The notes under the pieces were generated by a model. It saw only the letters and a program-made list of their open reading frames with translations, was not told where the DNA came from and did no database searches. From the NCBI GenBank assembly GCA_046199005.1, contig CP176050.1, positions 3,348,001 to 3,412,000 on the forward strand: 64,000 bases of DNA. The letters run 5' to 3'. The translations under genes and the position numbers were made by a program. The DNA is from Ascidiimonas sp046199005 (GTDB taxonomy: Bacteria; Bacteroidota; Bacteroidia; Flavobacteriales; Flavobacteriaceae). Of this stretch, positions 44,793-54,599 are shown in pieces (position 1 is the stretch's first letter; every line of letters begins with the position of its first letter).

Positions 44793-45557
44793 ATGAAAAA
44801 AGTATTTAAATTTTTCCTTAACCTCATTCCGAGACCTTTACTTATTAGCATTAGTTATTTTATAAAGCCCGTATTTGCTTTTTTTTTAAGAGGTGAAAAA
44901 TATACCGATCCTATTGATGAAAAGAGCTACAGTGCTTTTCTCCCTTATGGATATGAATACCCAAGGGATAATGTACTTGCCCCGGGAACATTGTCTTTAG
45001 AACGCCATCGACTTTTATGGTTATATCTTAAAAATGAAACTGACTTTTTCCATGAACGGAAAAAAGTATTACACTTTGCTCCGGAACAAGCTTTTTACAA
45101 GAGATTCCGGAAACTTCCCAATCTCGATTATACCACTACCGACCTAAACTCTCCTTTAGCCGATGTAAAGGCTGATATTTGCAACCTTCCATTTGAAAAT
45201 AATTCGTTTGATGTGATTTTTTGCAACCATGTTCTGGAACATATTCCGAACGACAAAAAGGCTATGGAAGAATTGTTTAGGATCTTGAAACCGGGAGGAT
45301 TAGGAATTTTTCAGATACCTCTTGATGCAAACCGTGCTAACACTTTTGAAGATGATAGCATCACAGACCCAAAGGAACGAGCTCGTATATTCGGTCAATA
45401 CGATCATGTGCGGGTTTATGGTTTGGATTACTTTGATAAATTGAGAAGTGTCGGTTTTAAGGTAAACGAAATCAATTATACGCAAAACTTTAGCAAAGAA
45501 CTTGTTGATACCTACAGGCTCGCAGAAGGAGAGATTCTACCCGTTTGTTCTAAGTAA
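44793..45557 (+). CDS. Class I SAM-dependent methyltransferase
   Basis: 254 residues. A hydrophobic N-terminus (RPLLISISYFIKPVFAFFL) may anchor it to the membrane. SAM-domain marks are KVLHFAPEQAF, DYTTTDLNSPLADVKADI, SFDVIFCNHVLEHI and RILKPGGLGIFQIP. The substrate is unknown. It follows map closely and converges on apbE. Confidence 0.9.
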   Translation: MKKVFKFFLNLIPRPLLISISYFIKPVFAFFLRGEKYTDPIDEKSYSAFLPYGYEYPRDNVLAPGTLSLERHRLLWLYLKNETDFFHERKKVLHFAPEQAFYKRFRKLPNLDYTTTDLNSPLADVKADICNLPFENNSFDVIFCNHVLEHIPNDKKAMEELFRILKPGGLGIFQIPLDANRANTFEDDSITDPKERARIFGQYDHVRVYGLDYFDKLRSVGFKVNEINYTQNFSKELVDTYRLAEGEILPVCSK

Positions 45558-45567
45558 CTAGCCTTGC

Positions 45568-46608
45568 TTAGTCATTCACTAAGAGGGCTTTAAATCCCGG
45601 AGTTATGTATTTTTCGATTTCACCGTTTTCTCCAGAGATAAGCATATAAGTTTCTATGTCCGGAAGTGATTCTGAAAGCTTTTTAACTTTGGCCGTATCC
45701 ATCACCATGAATGCCGTGGCATATGCATCTGCTTCCGTGCAATTGGGCGCTACGACAGTAACACTCAGAATGTTGCTTTTCTGAGGATATCCTGTTTTGG
45801 TATTGATAGTGTGAACATAGAGCTCACCAGAAGTTTCATCTATTCGATACTTGCGATAGTTTCCGGAGGTAGCCATTGCCATATTACTTAATTTAACTTT
45901 AGCGATGAGTGTTCTTCTTTCTTCTTCTTGCCTGGGATCATCTATGGCTACGATCCAATCCTGACCCCTGTCAGTATTTTGCCCTTTGGTAAGAATCTCG
46001 CCCCCTATTTCTATTAGGTAATTATCTATATTATTTCTGTCAAAAAATCTACCAATTTCATCAATGGTATAACCTTTTGCCAATGCATTAAAATCTATAA
46101 AAATGTTTGGATCGTCTTTTTTAACGGTACCTTTATCTGTAATTTTAAGCTTATCCATTCCCACGTATGACAAAAGACTATCTACTTTGTTTTTAGTAAG
46201 ACCATCAATCTGATTACCGGGTCCGAAACCCCACGCATTTACTAAAGTACCAATAGTAGGATCAAAGTCTCCGTTGGTCTTTTCCCAAATTTCATAAGCC
46301 TTGTAAAATACATCTTTAAAGTAAGTATCAACTACCAACGTCGAATCACCATTGTTCACTCTTGAAATTAAGGATGTAGGGAGGTAAGTGGATAAAGATT
46401 CATTCATATCTACGAAGATGGTTTCAATTTCATCTCTAAGATCAATTGAATCATGAGCAACTTCGTACTTGATGCTGTAACTGGTTCCAAGTGAATATCC
46501 AGTTTGTGTTTTGATAGTGCTATCCTTAAGCAGATCGCAAGATGTAAGCAAGAATACTAGCCCTAATAAATTTACTGCGGCAAACTTCTTATATTTCAAT
46601 AATCCCAT
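45568..46608 (-). CDS. apbE: FAD:protein FMN transferase (ApbE), lipoprotein
   Basis: Start at 46608 (MGLLKYKKFAAVNLLGLVFL), giving lipobox TSC; the longer frame has no signal. About 347 residues. ApbE motifs are DPTIGTLVNAWGFG, FDPTI, FIDFNALAKGYTIDE, YLIEIGGEI and the metal-binding late Asp in TEADAYATAFMVMDT. It transfers FMN from FAD to Thr of NqrB and NqrC, so its place next to nqr fits. It overlaps the gene behind it by 20 bp. Confidence 0.93.
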   Translation of the reverse strand: MGLLKYKKFAAVNLLGLVFLLTSCDLLKDSTIKTQTGYSLGTSYSIKYEVAHDSIDLRDEIETIFVDMNESLSTYLPTSLISRVNNGDSTLVVDTYFKDVFYKAYEIWEKTNGDFDPTIGTLVNAWGFGPGNQIDGLTKNKVDSLLSYVGMDKLKITDKGTVKKDDPNIFIDFNALAKGYTIDEIGRFFDRNNIDNYLIEIGGEILTKGQNTDRGQDWIVAIDDPRQEEERRTLIAKVKLSNMAMATSGNYRKYRIDETSGELYVHTINTKTGYPQKSNILSVTVVAPNCTEADAYATAFMVMDTAKVKKLSESLPDIETYMLISGENGEIEKYITPGFKALLVND

Positions 46609-46948
46609 TATAGTTAACAACATACTCTTTGTTTTTAAATACTGGTTTCTCGTAATCGCTGGCATTGGCAATACCAACACCTGCATAATAAGTTCGCGCT
46701 TTAAATTTCAATGCATGCTCTTTCATTATTTCCATAGAAACGAGATCCATTTTTTTCGGATCATCAGGATAGGAAACGGCCCTAACCACGATAAAATGAA
46801 GTTTTTTTTGTTTCAAACAAACAAACTGTGGATCTTTTTTAGGCTTACTATTTACGGCCAGAAATTCGAAACCCTGATCTTCAAGGTCTTTCCCGACAAC
46901 GTTCATAGCAAGGTTGTGCAATTCCTGTTCGTTTAAGATCTCGTTCAC
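46589..46948 (-). CDS. Small nqr-associated protein of unknown function
   Basis: 119 residues, no membrane segment. The pattern (GKDLEDQGFEFLAVNSKPKK, LKQKKLHFIVVRAVSYP, ARTYYAGVGIANASD) recurs in Flavobacteriaceae genomes between nqrF and apbE and is sometimes labelled as an nqrF-like protein, but no flavin or FeS motif is seen. It overlaps apbE by 20 bp. A role in Nqr assembly or flavinylation is inference. Confidence 0.8.
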   Translation of the reverse strand: MNEILNEQELHNLAMNVVGKDLEDQGFEFLAVNSKPKKDPQFVCLKQKKLHFIVVRAVSYPDDPKKMDLVSMEIMKEHALKFKARTYYAGVGIANASDYEKPVFKNKEYVVNYNGIIEI

Positions 46949-46983
46949 TTCATTTCGTTTATGAAAAAACTCAAAAATATGCT

Positions 46984-47011
46984 AAAAGCCGGTTATACAC
47001 CGGCTTTTTAT
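46984..47011 (-). terminator. Hairpin after nqrF
   Basis: AAAAAGCCGG pairs with CCGGCTTTT around TTATACA-type loop; it lies directly behind nqrF on the minus strand, so apbE and its partner may be transcribed partly by read-through. Confidence 0.75.
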
Positions 47012-47028
47012 ATCAATACAAAAGTATT

Positions 47029-48321
47029 TTATCCTCCAAAATCGTCAAAACGTACATTCTCTGGGGGTACCCCAAAATCATCGCACATTTTTTCGACTGC
47101 TTTGTTCATTAGCGGTGGTCCGCAGAAATAAAACTCAATATCCTCAGGAGCTTCATGCGTTGAAAGATAATTATCTATTACCACCTGATGTACAAATCCT
47201 ATAAAACCATCCCCTTCTCCATCAAGGCCATCCTTTACTTTCCAGTTGTCTTCTTCAAGAGGTTCGGACAGCGCTACATAAAATTTAAAATTCGGGAAGT
47301 CCTTTTCCAGATCTCTAAAATGTTTTAGGTAGAAGAGCTCTCTTTTTGATCGGCCTCCATACCAGTATGTTACTTTCCTTCCGGTTTTTAACGTTTTAAA
47401 AAGGTGGTACAGATGCGAACGCATAGGAGCCATGCCCGCTCCACCACCAACGTAAAGCATCTCTGCTTCACTATGGTTAATAAAGAACTCTCCATAAGGA
47501 CCAGAGATTATTACTTTATCCCCTGGCTTTTGTGCAAAAATGTAGGAAGAAGCAACTCCCGGATTTACATCCATCCATCCGTTTTTAGATCGATCCCAAG
47601 GTGGAGTAGCTATACGCACGTTTAACATGATGTCTTTACCTTCCGCAGGATAAGAAGCCATTGAATAGGCTCGTTCAACGGTCTCTGTATTTTTCATCAC
47701 TAAATCCCACAACTTGAACTTGTCCCATTCCAGTTGAAACTTATCAGCTTCGTCGTGTTCTTCAGGGTGTGCGGTAATATCGATATCACTGTATTTAATC
47801 TCACACGGAGGAATCTCAATCTGGATATAGCCTCCTGCCTCATAATCCATCTCTTCCGGCAACCGTACCACAAATTCTTTGATAAAGGAAGCCACGTTCC
47901 AGTTTCTTACGACTTCTGCTTCCCACTTTTTAATACCAAAAACTTCTTCAGGCACTTCGATCACCATATCTTGTTTTACCTTTACCTGACAACCTAAACG
48001 CCAGCCTTCTGCAATCTCTTTCCGCGTAAAGTGCGGTGCTTCCGTTGGTAAAATCTCTCCTCCTCCTTCTTTCACGATGCACTTGCACTGTATGCAGGTT
48101 CCACCACCACCGCATGCCGATGGAAGGAATATTTTATTATTTCCTAGAGTAGAAAGCAGGGTGCCACCGGAGGAAACCTCCACATCATTCTCTCCATTTA
48201 TGTGTAGTGTAACGGGTCCTGAGGGCACTAATTTCGCTTTGGCACCTAGCAAAACAGCTACCAGAATGAAAATAAGCACTAAAAAGACCACTAAACTCGC
48301 TAAGATTACTGAAAAATCCAT
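47029..48321 (-). CDS. nqrF: Na+-translocating NADH:quinone reductase subunit F
   Basis: 430 residues. An N-terminal membrane helix is followed by a 2Fe-2S ferredoxin domain (SACGGGGTCIQCKC, Cys cluster, and LGCQV) and an FAD/NADH ferredoxin-reductase module (AYSMASYPAEG, GGGAGMAPMRSH, FYFCGPPLMNKAV). It takes electrons from NADH into the Nqr complex on the cytoplasmic face. It is the last gene of nqrA-F in order. Confidence 0.97.
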   Translation of the reverse strand: MDFSVILASLVVFLVLIFILVAVLLGAKAKLVPSGPVTLHINGENDVEVSSGGTLLSTLGNNKIFLPSACGGGGTCIQCKCIVKEGGGEILPTEAPHFTRKEIAEGWRLGCQVKVKQDMVIEVPEEVFGIKKWEAEVVRNWNVASFIKEFVVRLPEEMDYEAGGYIQIEIPPCEIKYSDIDITAHPEEHDEADKFQLEWDKFKLWDLVMKNTETVERAYSMASYPAEGKDIMLNVRIATPPWDRSKNGWMDVNPGVASSYIFAQKPGDKVIISGPYGEFFINHSEAEMLYVGGGAGMAPMRSHLYHLFKTLKTGRKVTYWYGGRSKRELFYLKHFRDLEKDFPNFKFYVALSEPLEEDNWKVKDGLDGEGDGFIGFVHQVVIDNYLSTHEAPEDIEFYFCGPPLMNKAVEKMCDDFGVPPENVRFDDFGG

Positions 48322-48344
48322 AGTTCTTTTTCTAAGTTATTTTT

Positions 48345-48959
48345 TTATAATTTGATTCCCATAAAGCTCATGAAGCCAAACGCCATCAAGCCTGTAATAA
48401 TAAACGTAATACCCAGACCTCTTAGGGGAGCAGGAACATTTGAGTAAGCAATTTTTTCACGGATAGCTGCGATTGCCAATATGGCTAAAAACCAGCCAAC
48501 GCCCGAACCTAATCCATAAACAGCTGCTTCAGAAATACCACCAAAGTCTTTTTGCTGCATGAATAATGAACCTCCTAAAATAGCACAGTTAACCGCAATT
48601 AATGGTAAAAATATACCTAAGGCACCATACAATGCAGGAGCAAACTTTTCAACAATCATTTCAACCAATTGCACCATAGAAGCAATTACGGCAATAAACA
48701 TAATGAAACTCAAAAAGCTTAAATCCATATCTGCGTATTCAGCACCCAGCCAACTTAGTGCACCTGGTCTTAAAAGATAGGTGTCTAACAAAAAATTTAT
48801 GGGTATAGTGATTCCTAAAACGAAGATTACAGCTGCTCCTAGACCAACCGCTGTCTTGACTGTTTTTGAAACTGCCAGATAAGAACACATTCCTAAGAAA
48901 TAGGCGAAGATCATGTTCTCAACGAAGATACTTTTAACAAATAAATTTACGTAATCCAT
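48345..48959 (-). CDS. nqrE: Na+-translocating NADH:quinone reductase subunit E
   Basis: 204 residues with six membrane helices. Marks are NLFVKSIFVENMIFAYFLGM, with Cys in GMCSYLA, and GSLFMQQKDFGG, and VPAPLRGLGITFI. NqrE and NqrD together hold an inner-membrane iron centre. It sits between nqrD and nqrF in a continuous operon. Confidence 0.97.
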   Translation of the reverse strand: MDYVNLFVKSIFVENMIFAYFLGMCSYLAVSKTVKTAVGLGAAVIFVLGITIPINFLLDTYLLRPGALSWLGAEYADMDLSFLSFIMFIAVIASMVQLVEMIVEKFAPALYGALGIFLPLIAVNCAILGGSLFMQQKDFGGISEAAVYGLGSGVGWFLAILAIAAIREKIAYSNVPAPLRGLGITFIITGLMAFGFMSFMGIKL

Positions 48960-48983
48960 ATCTCTAATATTTATAGCCGGGGC

Positions 48984-49703
48984 TTAATTTTTTTCTATTA
49001 AACTTCTGTTTCTGGCACGTTGCGCCCAAATGAGAACACCCACAATAAGAAGTGCAGCGGGCGACAATAACATCAATCCGTTATTTTCATATCCCAATGC
49101 ATACAAGCCAGTAGATTCTGCAAGTGTCACTCCTTTATGTCCTAATACCTCATAACCGAACAATTTTCCAGATCCCAGAAGTTCACGAAAGAAAGCAACA
49201 ATTACTAATAAGAGACCATAACCTGCTGCATTTCCGACACCGTCAAGAAATGATTTCCAGGGTCCGTTACCCAGAGCAAAAGCCTCTAATCTACCCATCA
49301 CAATACAGTTGGTGATGATCAAACCTACGAACACCGCTAATTCTTTACTAACATCATATGCAAATGCTTTAAGCACCTGATCTACTAAAATTACCAGTGC
49401 GGCTACTACCACTAATTGAACAATAATACGAATCCTGTTAGGAATCAAATTTCTCATAAGAGAAACAATCACGTTACTACAGGCCATTACTGCTATTACC
49501 GCTATTGCCATTACCACAGAGGGCTTTAATTGAACGGTGATTGCCAATGCAGAACAAATACCAAGTACCTGAACTGTAATGGGATTGTTATCGTCTAGCG
49601 GATCTGTAAGTAGTTTTCTGTTCTTCTTTGAAAAAAGCGGTTCTTTTTCTTCTGCTACAAACAGTACTACCGGTTCTTTAACTTCTTTGTTTTTATCGGC
49701 CAT
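48984..49703 (-). CDS. nqrD: Na+-translocating NADH:quinone reductase subunit D
   Basis: 239 residues, about six membrane helices plus an N-terminal hydrophilic extension of about 30 residues that is longer than usual. LGICSALAITVQLKPSVVM, NCIVMGRLEAFA with Cys and FLDGVGNAAGYG are family marks. It is paired with NqrE in the complex. Confidence 0.96.
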   Translation of the reverse strand: MADKNKEVKEPVVLFVAEEKEPLFSKKNRKLLTDPLDDNNPITVQVLGICSALAITVQLKPSVVMAIAVIAVMACSNVIVSLMRNLIPNRIRIIVQLVVVAALVILVDQVLKAFAYDVSKELAVFVGLIITNCIVMGRLEAFALGNGPWKSFLDGVGNAAGYGLLLVIVAFFRELLGSGKLFGYEVLGHKGVTLAESTGLYALGYENNGLMLLSPAALLIVGVLIWAQRARNRSLIEKN

Positions 49704-49709
49704 AACAGA

Positions 49710-50432
49710 TTATTTATATGCTACTTGTGTTTTTTGTTTTTCTAAATATGGTAAGTAATGTTTTAAACGCTCCTTTATCATATCAGAAACACCGTCACCC
49801 GTGATCGTAGCTCCAGAAATAGCGTCTATAGCATTGTCTTCCTTATCGTTACCTCCAGAGTAGCCCTTCACTACAGACACTCCTATAAAATTACCACTGG
49901 CATCATAAATCTTTTCTTCTTCGAATCGTTTTTTAAACCATGTCTGTGTAATTTCTGCACCAAGACCCGGGGTTTCTCCCTTATGATCGAAAACCGCACC
50001 TTTAATGGTATTGATATCTTCTTTTAACGAAACATATCCCCAAATAGCATCCCATAATCCGGATCCTCTTAAAGGAACTATATAATACTTAGCACCTTCT
50101 ACTTCTGCCAGATACAACGGAAAATTTTGCTCGTTGACCGGCATTTTCAGTTCTTTTTTGAGATCCACTTCAAAAGCATCTACAGATTCATCAATACTAC
50201 CATCACTTTTAACTGTGATCGCTTTGGTGATGTACTTGTTATATAATTCTTCAGCACCATCCCTGTCTATTTCAACACCTATTGTACCAAGTATGTTTTG
50301 CATTTTTTCTTTACGAACATTTTCGTTCTGACGTTCTTTTAAGCCCGTAGCAGCAAACGCTAGTGCAGAAGCTACAACGATCACCATAATGGTGGCAAAA
50401 ATGAATGTATAAGCATTACTATCTCTATTCAT
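49710..50432 (-). CDS. nqrC: Na+-translocating NADH:quinone reductase subunit C
   Basis: 240 residues: an N-terminal membrane helix (YTFIFATIMVIVVASALAFA) and a periplasmic FMN-binding domain. The motif DAISGATITGDGV holds the Thr that receives FMN from ApbE. It adjoins nqrB with 2 bp between genes. Confidence 0.96.
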   Translation of the reverse strand: MNRDSNAYTFIFATIMVIVVASALAFAATGLKERQNENVRKEKMQNILGTIGVEIDRDGAEELYNKYITKAITVKSDGSIDESVDAFEVDLKKELKMPVNEQNFPLYLAEVEGAKYYIVPLRGSGLWDAIWGYVSLKEDINTIKGAVFDHKGETPGLGAEITQTWFKKRFEEEKIYDASGNFIGVSVVKGYSGGNDKEDNAIDAISGATITGDGVSDMIKERLKHYLPYLEKQKTQVAYK

Positions 50433-50434
50433 AA

Positions 50435-51604
50435 TTAGGCAGTTTTTAATTGTTTGACGGCCAATCTTTTCTTTCTTCTCTTAACACTGGCTTCCACCAC
50501 ATAGTGGTCTACCGTTGGCGCAAATACATTCATAAGAAGAATTGCCAGCATTACACCTTCCGGATACGCCGGATTAAATACACGAATCAGAATACAAAAT
50601 ATCCCTACGAGAATACCATAAATCCATTTACCTCTGGTAGTTTGTGCAGCAGAAACCGGATCGGTCGCCATAAATACTACACCAAAGGCAAGACCTCCGA
50701 CGATTAAATGTTGATACCATGGAAAACTCATTAAGGCATTCGCGCCCCAGAGGTTAAATAAAAAGCCCATCACTGCGGCTCCAATAAAACCACCCACGAT
50801 TATTCTCCAACTTCCAACTCCAGTAAGTATTAAGATCGCAGCACCCACAAGAATCCATAAAGTAGAAGTTTCTGAAATAGAACCTGGAATCGCACCTGCA
50901 AACATGCTCCACATATCGAAATTAGCAGCGACTGCTGCTTCTTTGCCTTGCGCCAGATATCCCAATATAGTCTCTCCGGAAACAGCATCTACATTTGAAG
51001 CTTCGGAAACCCATACTTTATTACCAGACATGTAGGTTGGATACGCAAAGAATGCAAAGACCCTTGCAGTGAGAGCAGGATTCAAAATATTCATTCCGGT
51101 ACCACCAAAGGCTTCTTTTCCGATCAACACCGCAAATGCAACCGAAACTGCTACCATCCAAAGAGGAATGTCTACGGGCATGATCATTGGTATGAGCAAT
51201 CCGGTTACCAGGTAGCCTTCATTCACTTCATGACCTCTATATACTGCAAAGGCAAACTCTATGGCCAAACCTACTCCGTAAGAAACGGCGATCATAGGCA
51301 ACACTTTCCATGCACCATGCAGAAATGCGTCCATAAATGTAAAATCGGCTCCTAACTGAGACAGGTATTGATATCCTGTATTGTAAATACCAAATATCAA
51401 TGCAGGAATCAAAGCAATAACCACGGTAATCATGGTTCGTTTTAAATCTACCGCATCTCTAATATGCGCTCCTTTCTTAGTTGTATGATTGGGTACGTAG
51501 AGAAATGTATCCAATGCATTAACTGCGGGAGCAAATTTCTCCCACTTTTCTCCTTTGTTAAAAGGTTTTTTTAGCTGATCTATTTTCTTTCTTAAAAAAC
51601 TCAT
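50435..51604 (-). CDS. nqrB: Na+-translocating NADH:quinone reductase subunit B
   Basis: 389 residues with about ten membrane helices. MATDPVSAAQTTRGKW contains the FMN-bearing Thr of NqrB; GGTGMNILNPALTARVF and YLVTGLLIPMIMPVD are family marks. It carries a covalent FMN and a riboflavin and forms the Na+ path. It adjoins nqrA and nqrC in the operon. Confidence 0.97.
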   Translation of the reverse strand: MSFLRKKIDQLKKPFNKGEKWEKFAPAVNALDTFLYVPNHTTKKGAHIRDAVDLKRTMITVVIALIPALIFGIYNTGYQYLSQLGADFTFMDAFLHGAWKVLPMIAVSYGVGLAIEFAFAVYRGHEVNEGYLVTGLLIPMIMPVDIPLWMVAVSVAFAVLIGKEAFGGTGMNILNPALTARVFAFFAYPTYMSGNKVWVSEASNVDAVSGETILGYLAQGKEAAVAANFDMWSMFAGAIPGSISETSTLWILVGAAILILTGVGSWRIIVGGFIGAAVMGFLFNLWGANALMSFPWYQHLIVGGLAFGVVFMATDPVSAAQTTRGKWIYGILVGIFCILIRVFNPAYPEGVMLAILLMNVFAPTVDHYVVEASVKRRKKRLAVKQLKTA

Positions 51605-51615
51605 AGCAATTATTT

Positions 51616-52971
51616 TTAACCAACTTCTTTTATCATCATATCTAAACTCTCCCGAATGATCTCCTGCGCCTCTATTTTAGAGGTATTTGTATAATCTACC
51701 AGACAAAAATCTTCAGGGGCTACTTCATAAATACCCAAATTCTCCATTTTTTCAATATTCCCTGCCAGACATTCTTTTAACAATTGCATTGGAAATATAT
51801 CCATCGGAAATACTTTCTCCATTTCGCCTGTTACCACAAGGGCACGTTCTTCTCCATTAAGATTAGTATTAACCTCGTATCTTTTATTGGGGAATAACCA
51901 GGATAGTGACGTTCTTGACATACTCGGTATGTTGTTGTCCTTAAACGGTAACCATCCAAAAAGACGGTATTCTTTACCTTCCGGTATCACCGATATTAAT
52001 GTTGAATAAAAACCGAGATAATTATCGGGAGATACTGCATCACCTGTAAGTACGTCACCACTTATAATTCGAATATTTTCTGGTGTTTTTACGCCTGCGT
52101 CATATACATAACCCGAAATCTGAGAACCTATAGTAGCTTTATAATACTTTGGATTCTTTACTTCAGATCCCGCTACAGCAATTATTCTGCTCGGATCAAA
52201 TTTTCCTTCATTAAATAGTGCTCCGATGATCGCTACGTCTTCCGGATTTATAACCCATACGCGCTCTCCGGCACTAATGGGATCTATGTGGTGTATTTGA
52301 ACTCCTACATTTCCTGCCGGATGCGGTCCGGAAACTTTATGCAACGTAACACCGTTCACGGACGTAAGAAAACTATCTTCTTTTTTTCCTACCGAAAGAT
52401 GAACTTTACCTTCGGTGAGTTTTGAAATCGCATCAATTCCCGTTTGAAAATCCTTTTCTCTGCCTTGCAATACAAAAGAAATATCTGCTGCGAGAGGTGC
52501 TGAAGCATATGCAGAAATGAAGATCGCCTTCGGCTTATCTTCCGGATTGGCAATTACATCGTAAGGGCGTTGTTTGATAAAAGGCCAGCAGCCAGTGTTT
52601 AAAAGATGTGCTTTCACCTCTTCCGCATCCATTGAAGAAGGGTCTTTTTTACCAAAATCTTTGAAACCTTCTTTTCCATCAGCTTCAATAACCACTTCTA
52701 AAATTCTTCGCTTGGCACCTCTTTTTATTTCTTTTAATGTTCCACTAACAGGAGAAACAAATTTTACCGATTCACTGTATTTTGAGAAAAACAATACGTC
52801 ACCAGCCTCTACAACTGCTCCTTCTTTAAGGACCATTTTTGGAGTTACCTGATGAAAATCGGTAGGTTTTATTGCAAAGAATTTTGATTTTGGCGCCTCA
52901 GAAACCGTTTTTTCCGCTACACCTTTAAGCTTTAGATTCAAGCCTCTTTTAATACGGATGTCATTGGACAT
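51616..52971 (-). CDS. nqrA: Na+-translocating NADH:quinone reductase subunit A
   Basis: The start at MSNDIRIKRGLNL (52971) is chosen; the longer frame opens on a TTG. About 451 residues. IRIKRGLNLKLKGVAE at the N-terminus and HPAGNVGVQIHHIDPI are marks of NqrA, the quinone-facing soluble subunit. It is the first gene of the operon and has a -7 element 42 bp upstream. Confidence 0.96.
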   Translation of the reverse strand: MSNDIRIKRGLNLKLKGVAEKTVSEAPKSKFFAIKPTDFHQVTPKMVLKEGAVVEAGDVLFFSKYSESVKFVSPVSGTLKEIKRGAKRRILEVVIEADGKEGFKDFGKKDPSSMDAEEVKAHLLNTGCWPFIKQRPYDVIANPEDKPKAIFISAYASAPLAADISFVLQGREKDFQTGIDAISKLTEGKVHLSVGKKEDSFLTSVNGVTLHKVSGPHPAGNVGVQIHHIDPISAGERVWVINPEDVAIIGALFNEGKFDPSRIIAVAGSEVKNPKYYKATIGSQISGYVYDAGVKTPENIRIISGDVLTGDAVSPDNYLGFYSTLISVIPEGKEYRLFGWLPFKDNNIPSMSRTSLSWLFPNKRYEVNTNLNGEERALVVTGEMEKVFPMDIFPMQLLKECLAGNIEKMENLGIYEVAPEDFCLVDYTNTSKIEAQEIIRESLDMMIKEVG

Positions 52972-53012
52972 GTCTATAAAATCTTTAGAATTACGTTCAT
53001 TCAAAATTCGTG

Positions 53013-53020
53013 CAAATTTA
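53013..53020 (-). promoter_or_regulatory. -7 element for the nqr operon
   Basis: On the minus strand this reads TAAATTTG, a match to TAnnTTTG about 41 bp before the nqrA ATG. Confidence 0.55.
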
Positions 53021-53104
53021 CAAATTAAAAAGGATGTTTCAGTAATAAAAAAACATAAATTTCTTTTAATCAGGACACTCTAAAATTCAGGCATGCATTT
53101 TGTT

Positions 53105-53112
53105 TATATTTG
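53105..53112 (+). promoter_or_regulatory. -7 element for the T9SS plug gene
   Basis: TATATTTG matches TAnnTTTG, 20 bp before the ATG at 53133. Confidence 0.6.
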
Positions 53113-53132
53113 AAAGCTTATATTTCATAAAA

Positions 53133-54389
53133 ATGACTAAAAAGGTTCAACTAATTACGCTGGTAGGTTTTTTAACTGGAATTCTTTTTGCTTCGTCTCA
53201 GGTGTTAGACGAGGTAAATCCTCCAGAAGAAATACGGTCTATTGTCTTTAAAAGCAAAAACGAAGGCGACCAGTTTCCCATCATTAAACTAGGTGATCAG
53301 ATCACCTTAGAATTTGATGACCTTACGGCCAACGAAAATGATTATTACTACAAGATTACGCATTGCAATTATGACTGGACCCCTTCAGATCTTATGAAAC
53401 AGCAATATTTAGAGGGCATAGACAATCAAAGGATTATCACTTATTTGAATTCTTACAATACGCTTCAACCCTACTCTCATTATACACTTACCCTACCAAA
53501 CAGGTTTTCCAGTTTTAAAATAACAGGCAATTATCTATTATCTATCTACAACCGTTTTGATGAATTGCTGTTCTCCAGGAAATTTATCATTTACAAGGAT
53601 GCTGTAAGCGTAGGTGCAGTAGTTAAAAGAGGAAGAGACCTCAGCACCATAGAAACGCAACAGCGTTTACAATTTACTATCAATAATAACGGATTCGAAT
53701 TAGTGAATCCGCAGCAAGAAGTGAAGGTTGCTATTTTAAAAAATTATTACTGGCCCGGAGCTATTACCAATCTGAAGCCACAATTTTATTCTGGCAATCA
53801 ACTAATTTACAAATATGATGAAGAGTCCTCTTTTAATGGCGAAAATGAATACCTGTTCTTTGACACCAAAGACATAAGGGCATCCAACAGCGGAATAAAC
53901 AGAATTCAATTAAATGATCTTTACGAGCATTTCCTATTCAGAGACCGAATAAGAAGCGGACTTGATTACACATTTTACCCAGATATAAATGGAGATTTTT
54001 TCATTCAGATCCTAGATGTGGAAGATCCCGATACGGAGGCAGATTATTCAATTGTCCATTTTTCGCTGGAATATGAAGATCTGATAGGCTTAAATGAAGT
54101 TTACGTCTTTGGGAAGTATAATAATTATGATCTCAACGAAGAAAACAAATTAAAATTCAATGAGAATAACGGCTTGTTGGAAACAGAAATCCTTATGAAA
54201 CAGGGGGTTTATAATTATAAGTATGTAATGAAAAATGATAAAGGTGAACTGATCACATACGCCATTTCCGGAAATCATTTTGAGACCGAAAATCAATATT
54301 TAATTATCGTTTATTACAGAAATTTTGGAGACATGTATGACAGCATCATCGGAATAGGTACGGCGAGCTCCATAAATATTTCCAACTAA
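53133..54389 (+). CDS. Type IX secretion plug domain protein (DUF5103)
   Basis: Start at 53133 (MTKKVQLITLVGFL); a TTG 33 bp upstream lies on the promoter. 418 residues with a signal peptide and a long beta-rich body (PEEIRSIVFKSKNEGDQFPI, ITHCNYDWTPSDLMKQQYLEG, FSSFKITGNYLL). This pattern is the DUF5103 family, which includes the periplasmic-side plug of the type IX secretion channel. It is a sign of T9SS and gliding or secretion in this organism. Confidence 0.9.
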   Translation: MTKKVQLITLVGFLTGILFASSQVLDEVNPPEEIRSIVFKSKNEGDQFPIIKLGDQITLEFDDLTANENDYYYKITHCNYDWTPSDLMKQQYLEGIDNQRIITYLNSYNTLQPYSHYTLTLPNRFSSFKITGNYLLSIYNRFDELLFSRKFIIYKDAVSVGAVVKRGRDLSTIETQQRLQFTINNNGFELVNPQQEVKVAILKNYYWPGAITNLKPQFYSGNQLIYKYDEESSFNGENEYLFFDTKDIRASNSGINRIQLNDLYEHFLFRDRIRSGLDYTFYPDINGDFFIQILDVEDPDTEADYSIVHFSLEYEDLIGLNEVYVFGKYNNYDLNEENKLKFNENNGLLETEILMKQGVYNYKYVMKNDKGELITYAISGNHFETENQYLIIVYYRNFGDMYDSIIGIGTASSINISN

Positions 54390-54504
54390 TATGGTATCCA
54401 ATAAAAGTTTAAAAACTCCTTAAAATTGCTTTTAATTGATAACTTTTTAGTGTGATACAGGTAAAAATATGAGAACAACTCATTTATAACTCTAAGAAAA
54501 TTTG

Positions 54505-54512
54505 TATTTTTG
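54505..54512 (+). promoter_or_regulatory. -7 element for apaG
   Basis: TATTTTTG matches TAnnTTTG, 87 bp before the apaG ATG, leaving a long leader. Confidence 0.45.
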
Positions 54513-54599
54513 ATTTGTATTTATTGAAATTTAAAGGGTTAGAGGCTTCATAAAACGTATAAGCTTCACGGTTTAAATCCAAAGTTTAAGGTTAATTAC

